DNA of 24,907 nt from Alphaproteobacteria bacterium (GTDB lineage: Bacteria > Pseudomonadota > Alphaproteobacteria > RS24), in contig JAKMCZ010000281.1 in the NCBI GenBank assembly GCA_022428185.1, positions 1-24,907 of the forward strand. The letters run 5' to 3'. How positions within the stretch are numbered: the stretch's first letter is position 1; each line of letters starts with the position of its first letter. The position numbers and the translations under genes were made by a program. The notes under the pieces were generated by a model. The model did no database searches, was not told the origin of the DNA, and saw nothing but the letters and a program-made list of their open reading frames with translations. Below are positions 6,892 through 13,005 of this stretch, one piece after another.

Positions 6892-7857
6892 ATGTCGTCA
6901 AGCTTTGACCCGCCCGAAAATACACCGCCCGCTTTTGGTGAGCGCGCCAACGGTGGTTCGGCTGGAGGTGATTTGGCTGGTGGTGATGCAATCATTGATG
7001 TCAGCACGGAAAACTTCATGGTCGAGGTCATCGAAGCGTCGCAAAGCCGCCTCGTCTTGCTCGATTTATGGGCTCCGTGGTGCGGCCCGTGCAAACAATT
7101 AACGCCGCTATTGGAAAAACTGGTCGCGCAATCAGACGGCGCTGTGCGCTTGGCTAAAATGAATATTGACGAGCATCCGGCGGTAGCACAGCAATTGCAA
7201 GTGCAGTCCATTCCGGCGGTTTTTGCTTTTAAGGACGGCCAGCCGGTTGACGGTTTTATGGGGGCATTGCCCGAAAGCGATATTAAGCAATTTCTCGACA
7301 AGCATTTGGATACGGCGCTCGATCCCTCGCCCGCCGAAGCGTTGATGGAGACAGCCGAAGAGGCGCTGGCCGCCGGTCAAATCGATGATGCGCTGGAATG
7401 TTATGGTGCCGCCCTAGAGCAAGAGCCTGATAATATTGCCGCGATGGCGGGTCTGGCGCAGGCGCATTTGGCGGCGGGCAATCAGCAAGCGGCTGAGGCT
7501 GCGCTGGCGGCCGCGCCGGTGCATGATAATGATCCGGCTTTGGCGGCGGCGCGTGCCGCTTTGGCATTGGCCGGTAAAACCGAAACCGGCGACATGGCCG
7601 ATGCCGCGCCGCTTTTGGCCGCGCTGGAGGCCGATGCAAATAACCATCAGGCGCGCTTTGATTTGGCATTGGCGCTGCATGGCGCCGGCCAGCGCGAAGA
7701 TGCGCTGGATGCGCTGTTGGACATTGTGGCGCGCCAGCGCGATTGGAACGATGATGCGGCGCGCAAGCAATTGGTCGAATTATTCGACGCTTATGGTGCG
7801 CAAGATGCACTGGTGATAGCGGCGCGCAAGCGCCTGTCTTCTTTACTGTTTAGCTGA
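6892..7857 (+). CDS. Thioredoxin-domain protein with C-terminal TPR (CnoX/YbbN-like)
   Basis: A 321-residue cytoplasmic protein with a Gly-rich leader (1-32), a thioredoxin domain (about 33-140) and a C-terminal helical TPR-like region (about 150-321). The redox centre is complete: LWAPWCGPCKQL with C64 and C67. The cis-Pro loop is QVQSIPAVFAFKDG. The helical part contains EALAAGQIDDALECYGAALE and later similar repeats. This architecture is that of CnoX (YbbN), a redox-active chaperone handing clients to GroEL and DnaK. The E. coli protein lacks a classical CxxC whereas this one keeps CGPC. The ATG at 6892 has AGGAG at 6879-6883 with 8-base spacing; the GTG at 6883 overlaps that site and is unlikely. 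Followed after 11 bases by the LON-domain gene. Confidence 0.93.
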   Translation: MSSSFDPPENTPPAFGERANGGSAGGDLAGGDAIIDVSTENFMVEVIEASQSRLVLLDLWAPWCGPCKQLTPLLEKLVAQSDGAVRLAKMNIDEHPAVAQQLQVQSIPAVFAFKDGQPVDGFMGALPESDIKQFLDKHLDTALDPSPAEALMETAEEALAAGQIDDALECYGAALEQEPDNIAAMAGLAQAHLAAGNQQAAEAALAAAPVHDNDPALAAARAALALAGKTETGDMADAAPLLAALEADANNHQARFDLALALHGAGQREDALDALLDIVARQRDWNDDAARKQLVELFDAYGAQDALVIAARKRLSSLLFS

Positions 7858-7868
7858 TAGGCTGATTT

Positions 7869-8534
7869 ATGGCTTTTGACCTTGATGACATGACCAAATT
7901 ACCGGACACGGTTCCGGTCTTCCCGCTCGAAGGCGTTCTGCTTTTGCCGCGCGGGCAAGTGCCGTTGAATATTTTTGAACCGCGTTATTTGCAAATGTTT
8001 GACGATGCGCTCGCCAATGGACGGCTATTGGGCATGGTGCAACCTTATGATGATGAAAGCGGTGTTGAGGGCTTGCAAAAAATCGGCTGTCTGGGGCGCA
8101 TCACATCATTTAGCGAAACAGAAGATGGGCGCATGATTGTTTCATTGACCGGCGTGGCGCGGTTCAGCGTTGCCGAAGAGTTAAATGTGTTGACCCCATA
8201 TCGCCAAATTCGTGCTGATTATCGCCCGTTTGAAAGCGACCTAATCGCCGATGTGGGCAGCCTCGATGTCAATCGCGAAGGTGTGCTCGATGTGTTGAAA
8301 CGCTATCTCGATGCCAATGGCATGCAGGCCGATTGGCCGGCGATAGAAAGCTCAAACAATGAAGCTCTGGTCAATTCCTTATGCATTATCAGCCCGTATG
8401 GGGCGCAAGAAAAACAAGCCATGCTGGAGGCGGCGACGCTGGCCGAGCGGGCTGAGATTTTAATCGCGCTCACCGAAATGGTTTTGGCTCAATTGGCTCA
8501 ATCGGGCGGTGCCAATGATAATGCGGTGCAATAG
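7869..8534 (+). CDS. LON peptidase substrate-binding-domain protein
   Basis: A 221-residue stand-alone Lon N-terminal (LON) domain protein with no AAA or protease domain. Typical marks are LPDTVPVFPLEGVLLLPRGQ, PLNIFEPRYLQMFDDALA and GCLGRITSFSETEDGRMIV. It ends in a helical bundle (YGAQEKQAMLEAATLAERAE) like the hinge after the LON fold. Such stand-alone forms are common in alphaproteobacteria beside thioredoxin and Trm112 genes, as here. The exact role is unknown; protein or substrate recognition is presumed from the domain. It sits 11 bases downstream of the thioredoxin gene and 14 bases upstream of the Trm112 gene. Confidence 0.92.
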   Translation: MAFDLDDMTKLPDTVPVFPLEGVLLLPRGQVPLNIFEPRYLQMFDDALANGRLLGMVQPYDDESGVEGLQKIGCLGRITSFSETEDGRMIVSLTGVARFSVAEELNVLTPYRQIRADYRPFESDLIADVGSLDVNREGVLDVLKRYLDANGMQADWPAIESSNNEALVNSLCIISPYGAQEKQAMLEAATLAERAEILIALTEMVLAQLAQSGGANDNAVQ

Positions 8535-8548
8535 GCAGGATAGATTTT

Positions 8549-8737
8549 ATGAGCAAGGCTGAAAAACTCGACCCCGCGCTTTTGGAACTGCTGGTCTGTC
8601 CGGTCAGTCACGGGCCGCTCTCTTATGATGAAAAAGCGGCGGAGTTGGTGTCGAAAGAAGCCGGTCTGGCCTTTCCGGTGCGCGACGGCATTCCGATTAT
8701 GCTGGTCGATGAAGCGCGCAAGCTGAACGCTGACTGA
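8549..8737 (+). CDS. Trm112-family (YcaR-like) small protein
   Basis: A 62-residue Trm112/YcaR-family protein. In eukaryotes and archaea Trm112 activates methyltransferases; the bacterial role is mostly unknown. The sequence has LLELLVCPVSHGPLSYDEKA and ends in AFPVRDGIPIMLVDEARKL, which is highly typical. Only one of the zinc-type cysteines remains, as is usual for bacterial members. It is the last gene of the thioredoxin - LON - Trm112 operon, with its stop 23 bases from the stop of the convergent UbiH-like gene. Confidence 0.95.
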   Translation: MSKAEKLDPALLELLVCPVSHGPLSYDEKAAELVSKEAGLAFPVRDGIPIMLVDEARKLNAD

Positions 8738-8760
8738 TTAAAAATAACCATCACAACAAA

Positions 8761-10077
8761 TTAAAACCCATGTCCGCGCATCAGGCGCGGTAAATCGCTG
8801 GTGCCACGATTGGCTTGGCTGCGAAAACGGTGCGCCAAACGCGGCGCATTTGCTGTCAAGCGGGCGGTCAAAGCCAGACCCAGACGCGCGATGGGGCGTG
8901 CGGGCGATGGCGCAGAAAAAACCTGCGCCAAAATATGCGTCGTCGCGGCCATTGCACCGCTATCGGTGCGGCGCAAAGCTTGGTAGTCGCCAAGGGCACC
9001 CGGTGCGTCATAAGCCAGCCCAAGCCCGCGCGCCGCAAACAAGCAATCTGCCAATTGCGCCGCATCGCGCATGGACAGGTTGAAACCCTGCCCGGCCAGC
9101 GGGTGGATAATGTGTGCCGCCTCGCCAAGCAGGCATAATTTGCCGTCAACATATTGTTCCGCCAATTTGAGTGCCAGCGGCTGCACGGCGCGCTCGGTTG
9201 CAAGGCTGGTCGCGCCAATCTGTGCGTCGCCGTTCAAGGCTTGGGTGAGTTCATGGTTAAAAATCTCGGCGGTGCATGATGCCAGAGCGTGGGCGCGTGC
9301 ATTTGGCAGGCTCCAAATCAATGCGCGTTGATGTGCGTCGGGCAGCGGCAATAAGGCCAGCGGCCCGTCGGGCAAAAACAACTGCACCGCTTTATTGCCG
9401 TGCGGCTTATCCGAGCGCAGCGTGGCGACCAATGCGCTGGCTTGATAATCATGCACCAGCGGTTTGCCGGCAGCGCGGTGTCGCCAAGCAGGCGCGCCGT
9501 CTTGCCCATTGGCGGTGCAATCGACCAGCAAAGCGGCGCGCATGGTCTGCCCGTCGGCAAAATGCGCATCGCCCGTCGCCGTGTCAAAATCGATCAATGC
9601 GCTATCGGCGGCGGATAGATTAGCGGCAGCGCCGGTTTTGGAAATGGCGTCGTCGGTCGACGAGATGAGCGCGCGCGCCAGCGCCGCGCGGCAAACAATA
9701 TGCGCCAGAACCGACACATCGTCTTTCGTTGTTGCGTCTTGTGGGGTTGGCGGGTCGGCAAACTCCAATCCGAGGTCGGAGGCAAAAGCGGCACTGTTGC
9801 CATAGACCGCCATATCACAAATCGGCGCGGCGGGGCGGTCAAGTGCCTGCCAAACGCCCAGCGTTTCAAGCATGGTTTTGGCGCTCGGGCTTAGAGCCAA
9901 AACGCTTTGCCAGTCGGGCGGTTGGCGCGTGTCTGCTTTTTCTGCTTTGGCGGCTTTCGGCTTGGTCCATAAAACCGGCAAGCGCGCGGCGGTCAAAGCT
10001 AAAGCGGTCAGGCGCGCCGTGCTGCCGTCGCCATAAACGATAATTTTCTGCTCTTCAGCTTCTTCTATAGGTGCCAT
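8761..10077 (-). CDS. UbiH/COQ6-family FAD-dependent hydroxylase (divergent)
   Basis: A 438-residue class A flavoprotein monooxygenase of the UbiH/UbiF/COQ6 group, which hydroxylates the ring of ubiquinone precursors at the membrane. The best signature is LLGEAAHIIHPLAGQGFNLS followed by MRDAAQLADCL, the second FAD motif plus the UbiH-specific HPLAGQGFN. The N-terminal dinucleotide motif is degenerate: YGDGSTA (G16, G18, A21) in place of GxGxxG, and the acidic residue at the end of strand 2 is absent (VLWTK). The DG motif region reads DCTANGQDGAPAW and is also atypical. I chose ATG 10077 (MAPIEEAEEQKIIVYGDG), since the longer frame to 10173 adds an unlikely leader into the amt control region. 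It may be a paralogue with altered specificity. Convergent with Trm112, divergent from amt. Confidence 0.85.
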   Translation of the reverse strand: MAPIEEAEEQKIIVYGDGSTARLTALALTAARLPVLWTKPKAAKAEKADTRQPPDWQSVLALSPSAKTMLETLGVWQALDRPAAPICDMAVYGNSAAFASDLGLEFADPPTPQDATTKDDVSVLAHIVCRAALARALISSTDDAISKTGAAANLSAADSALIDFDTATGDAHFADGQTMRAALLVDCTANGQDGAPAWRHRAAGKPLVHDYQASALVATLRSDKPHGNKAVQLFLPDGPLALLPLPDAHQRALIWSLPNARAHALASCTAEIFNHELTQALNGDAQIGATSLATERAVQPLALKLAEQYVDGKLCLLGEAAHIIHPLAGQGFNLSMRDAAQLADCLFAARGLGLAYDAPGALGDYQALRRTDSGAMAATTHILAQVFSAPSPARPIARLGLALTARLTANAPRLAHRFRSQANRGTSDLPRLMRGHGF

Positions 10078-10190
10078 ATTTGCCCGCTTTGCTTGCCTGC
10101 AACCTGCCGCAAATGCGGGCTTGCGTAAAGTAATTAGGGTGGAAGCAATGCCGCAGGCGAGAAAATTGCACAAATTAGGGTCACAACCTC

Positions 10191-10216
10191 TATTGCTGCC
10201 TAAAAATAGGGCAATA
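10191..10216. promoter_or_regulatory. Inverted repeat upstream of amt, possible activator site
   Basis: TATTGC (10191-10196) and GCAATA (10211-10216) form the outer arms, and CCTA (10199-10202) and TAGG (10207-10210) the inner arms around an AAAA loop, with a 2-base bulge. It lies about 85-110 bases upstream of the predicted amt transcript start, a usual distance for a bacterial enhancer-binding protein such as NtrC. It does not match the enteric NtrC consensus closely, so the identity of any bound protein is open. Confidence 0.35.
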
Positions 10217-10272
10217 ATAGGCGTTATATTGCGCGCGCTGCCGAGATATTGGCGCGTCCGCCGAGCTTAATT

Positions 10273-10288
10273 TGGCACGGTTTTTGCA
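10273..10288 (+). promoter_or_regulatory. Sigma-54 (RpoN) promoter of amt
   Basis: TGGCAC (10273-10278), a 5-base spacer, then TTGCA (10284-10288) is an exact match to the -24/-12 consensus TGGCAC-N5-TTGCA. Transcription should begin near 10299, leaving a leader of about 19 bases that contains the AGGGAG ribosome-binding site (10307-10312) before the ATG at 10318. RpoN promoters in front of amt genes are typical of nitrogen-limitation control through NtrC. Confidence 0.9.
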
Positions 10289-10317
10289 TAGACCAAGCAG
10301 TTTACTAGGGAGCTATT

Positions 10318-11535
10318 ATGGAAACCAACGCAATTGGCGGTGACGTCTTTTTTATCCTCATGGGCGCTATTTTGGTGTTCGCGATGCATGCCGGATTCGC
10401 TTTTTTGGAAGTCGGAACGGTTCGCAAGAAAAACCAAGTTAATGCTATGGTCAAAATCCTGTCAGATTTTGGCATGTCGACATTGGCTTATTTCTTCATC
10501 GGCTATTCGGTCGCTTATGGTGTCGATTTTCTGTCCTCGGCCTCGGTCATCAGTGGCGATGGCGGTGATGAAACTTATGGCCCTCAAGGCTTGTCGCTGA
10601 TTAAATTCTTCTTCCTGCTGACCTTTGCCGCCGCCATTCCGGCGATTATTTCCGGCGGCATTGCTGAGCGTGCTCGGTTTGGCCCGCAGCTTTTCGCCTC
10701 GGGTCTTATTGTTGCCGTCGCCTATCCGTTTTTTGAAGGATTGATTTGGGGCGGTAATTACGGTTTCCAAGATTGGCTCGAAGCGAGCTTTGGTGCCAGC
10801 TTTCATGACTTTGCCGGCTCGGTTGTCGTGCATGGGGTCGGCGGTTGGATTGCTTTCTCTGCCGTTATTTTATTGGGCGCGCGCCTTGGGCGTTATGGCG
10901 ATAAGGGGTCGGCCTTCCCGCCAAGCTCCATTCCATGGTTGGCACTGGGCAGCTGGCTTTTGTGCATTGGTTGGTTCGGCTTTAATGTGGTCTCCGCCCA
11001 ATCGCTCGAAGGCGTGTCGGGTCTGGTCGCGGTTAATTCGCTAATGGCAATGGTCGGCGGCATTTTGGCGGCCTTGTTTGTCGGTAAAGGCGACCCCGGT
11101 TTTGTCCATAATGGCGCTTTGGCAGGACTGGTCGCCGTATGCGCCGGTTCTGATGTTATGCATCCGGGCGGTGCTTTGGTCACCGGTGCGATTGCCGGTG
11201 TGCTGTTCGTCAAAATGTTCGTCTATTGCCAAGAAACCCTGAAAATCGATGATGTTTTGGGTGTCTGGCCCTTGCATGGCCTCGCCGGTGCTTGGGGCGG
11301 AATTGCCTGTGGTATTTTCGGCATGGAAGCGCTGGGCGGTCTTGGCGGTGTTAGCCTGATGTCGCAAATTATCGGCACGGTTGTCGGTTGCGGTTTTGCC
11401 GCGCTCGCCGGTGCGGTGATTTATGGCGGCCTGAAGCAGACCGTTGGCATTCGTTTGACCGAAGAGGAAGAGCGGCAAGGCGCTGACCTTTCAATTCATA
11501 AAGTCGCAGCCAATCCGGAAACCGGTATTAGCTGA
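10318..11535 (+). CDS. amt: Ammonium transporter (Amt/MEP/Rh family)
   Basis: A 405-residue polytopic inner-membrane protein that conducts ammonium. The first helix begins at the N-terminus (FFILMGAILVFAMHAGFAFL) with no cleavable signal peptide. Family marks are AFLEVGTVRKKNQVNAMVK, SGGIAERARF, the twin pore histidines H172 (GSVVVHGVGGW) and H320 (VWPLHGLAGAWGG), and HNGALAGLVAVCAG. The C-terminal tail is cytoplasmic (GIRLTEEEERQGADLSIHK), where a PII protein would bind, yet no glnK gene is adjacent, unlike the usual glnK-amtB pair. Expression is predicted to be RpoN-dependent and ends at a strong terminator at 11570. Confidence 0.97.
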   Translation: METNAIGGDVFFILMGAILVFAMHAGFAFLEVGTVRKKNQVNAMVKILSDFGMSTLAYFFIGYSVAYGVDFLSSASVISGDGGDETYGPQGLSLIKFFFLLTFAAAIPAIISGGIAERARFGPQLFASGLIVAVAYPFFEGLIWGGNYGFQDWLEASFGASFHDFAGSVVVHGVGGWIAFSAVILLGARLGRYGDKGSAFPPSSIPWLALGSWLLCIGWFGFNVVSAQSLEGVSGLVAVNSLMAMVGGILAALFVGKGDPGFVHNGALAGLVAVCAGSDVMHPGGALVTGAIAGVLFVKMFVYCQETLKIDDVLGVWPLHGLAGAWGGIACGIFGMEALGGLGGVSLMSQIIGTVVGCGFAALAGAVIYGGLKQTVGIRLTEEEERQGADLSIHKVAANPETGIS

Positions 11536-11569
11536 TTTTTTTGACGCTTATTGATTAAGTTCCCCAACG

Positions 11570-11612
11570 GCAGCCCGACCGATAGCAATCTATTTGGTCG
11601 GGCTGCTTTTTT
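11570..11612 (+). terminator. Rho-independent terminator of amt
   Basis: GCAGCCCGACC (11570-11580) and GGTCGGGCTGC (11596-11606) form a perfect 11-bp GC-rich stem with a 15-base loop, followed by six T (11607-11612). It lies 35 bases after the amt stop codon. Confidence 0.95.
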
Positions 11613-11623
11613 GTCTGCCTTTC

Positions 11624-11644
11624 AGGGCGTCAATTTCACGCCCT
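11624..11644. other. Short hairpin in the amt - dapC gap
   Basis: AGGGCGT (11624-11630) pairs perfectly with ACGCCCT (11638-11644) around a 7-base loop. It has only a weak T-rich tail (TGCTTT), so it is not a convincing terminator. It sits between two stronger hairpins in a gap with no open reading frame that looks coding. Function unknown. Confidence 0.4.
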
Positions 11645-11720
11645 TGCTTTGGTGTCTTGCTTTAGGCTTTGCACAATAAGGCGCGGCTGCGCTAGTCTGG
11701 AAGCGGCTGATTCGAGAATA

Positions 11721-11755
11721 ACCCGAGCGGGCTTATCAGCCGGGCTCGGGTTTTT
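11721..11755 (+). terminator. Terminator-like hairpin just upstream of the dapC-like gene
   Basis: ACCCGAGC (11721-11728) pairs with GCTCGGGT (11744-11751), with an inner GGCT / AGCC stem (11730-11733 and 11738-11741) around TATC, followed by a T tract (11751-11755). It ends 27 bases before the ATG at 11783. It could stop read-through from upstream, end a small transcript, or act as an attenuator in the dapC leader. Confidence 0.7.
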
Positions 11756-11782
11756 CGTCTGGATATGAATCTGGAGACAAAA

Positions 11783-13003
11783 ATGCAAAAAGGGGCTTTT
11801 GATACCCTGCCCGCCTCACCTTTTTCGCGCTTGCGCGCTTTGCTGGATAATGTGACCCCGCCGCGCCCGCCGATTTCAATGGCATTGGGTGAGCCACAAC
11901 ACGCGCCACCCGATTTTGTGCTCGCGGTGTTGCGCGATAATCTGGCCGATTATGGTCGCTACCCGCCGATTGCCGGAACAGATGATTGGCAAGAAGCAGC
12001 GCGTGGCTGGCTGGCGCGCCGCTTTGATGTGACCTCATGCATCGCTGACGCAGCGCAAGTTCTGCCGCTCAATGGCACACGCGAAGGGCTGTTTTTGGCG
12101 GCGCAAATTGCCCCACCAAAGCGCGACGGATTAATCGCCATGCCTGACCCGTTTTACCAAATTTACGCCAGCGCCGCCGTCGCGGCCGGGGCAGAACCGC
12201 TTTATCTTCCGGCTAGAGTTGAGGCCGGGTTCCTGCCCGATTTGGCCGCGCTTGATGCACTGACGCTCGATCGCTTGCGCGCGCTCTATTTATGTAATCC
12301 GGCCAATCCACAAGGCGCGGTGGCGGATAAGGCGTATCTCGACGTGGCGCTTGAGCTCGCCATTCGGCATGGCTTTTTACTGTTGGTCGATGAATGTTAC
12401 GCCGACATTTATGACCCTGAAACAGTGCCGCCGCCATCTATCTTGCAGCTCATGCAAGAAAAAAACCTTACCGATGCGCCGCTATTGGCGTTTCATTCGC
12501 TGTCCAAAAGGTCAAACCTACCCGGCCTCAGAAGCGGTTTTGTCGCCGGCGGCGCGGGCGCGATGCGCGCCTTGGCTGATTTGCGCCAAATCGCCGGCCC
12601 GCAATGCCCGCTTCCGGCGCAGGCCGCCGCCGCTTTGGCGTGGGGTGATGATGCGCATGTGGCGACCAATCGCCAAGCCTATGCAGCAAAATTCGATATG
12701 GCGGCTGAGATATTCGCCGACAGTTTCGGCTTCTCAAGGCCTGAGGCAGGGTTTTTCCTGTGGCTCAATGTCGGGCTCGATGGATATTCTGATGGTGAGG
12801 CCGCCGCCTTACATTTATGGCGCGAGCAGGGCTTACGCACCCTGCCCGGTGCCTATCTCGCCGCTGACCCCGAAGCGGCCTATGCCGCGCCTTATATTCG
12901 TGTCGCGCTGGTGGCGGATGCGGCGACCAATGAGGCGGCCCTGTTGCGGCTCAAAACGGGGCTTGAAGCGTTTTGTGAAACCGCGACCGGATCGGTGGCT
13001 TGA
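11783..13003 (+). CDS. PLP-dependent aminotransferase class I/II, DapC-like
   Basis: A 406-residue fold-type I aminotransferase resembling the alphaproteobacterial succinyldiaminopimelate transaminase (DapC), which makes N-succinyl-LL-2,6-diaminopimelate for lysine and peptidoglycan. It opens with DTLPASPFSRLRALLDNVTP, usual for this group, then PISMALGEPQH. The PLP-binding sites are visible: LPLNGTREGLFLAAQ, LCNPANPQGAV, LLVDECYADIY, and the Schiff-base lysine K242 in FHSLSKRSNLPGLRSGFVAG. ATG 11783 follows GGAG (11773-11776) with 6-base spacing, better than the ATG at 11765, which precedes that site. The stop is 2 bases from the ftsK start, so the genes are cotranscribed. Substrate assignment is by resemblance; related aminotransferases are hard to tell apart. 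Confidence 0.85.
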   Translation: MQKGAFDTLPASPFSRLRALLDNVTPPRPPISMALGEPQHAPPDFVLAVLRDNLADYGRYPPIAGTDDWQEAARGWLARRFDVTSCIADAAQVLPLNGTREGLFLAAQIAPPKRDGLIAMPDPFYQIYASAAVAAGAEPLYLPARVEAGFLPDLAALDALTLDRLRALYLCNPANPQGAVADKAYLDVALELAIRHGFLLLVDECYADIYDPETVPPPSILQLMQEKNLTDAPLLAFHSLSKRSNLPGLRSGFVAGGAGAMRALADLRQIAGPQCPLPAQAAAALAWGDDAHVATNRQAYAAKFDMAAEIFADSFGFSRPEAGFFLWLNVGLDGYSDGEAAALHLWREQGLRTLPGAYLAADPEAAYAAPYIRVALVADAATNEAALLRLKTGLEAFCETATGSVA

Positions 13004-13005
13004 GC

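Noticed and set aside
7283..7810. 175-codon minus-strand frame inside the thioredoxin-TPR gene
   Set aside because: The translation is Pro/His/Arg-rich low-complexity sequence, an antisense shadow of the Ala-rich TPR region.
10167..10184. TGCAC followed by GGTCA as an NtrC-type site upstream of amt
   Set aside because: Only one half resembles the consensus and the dyad is poor, so I did not annotate it as a site.
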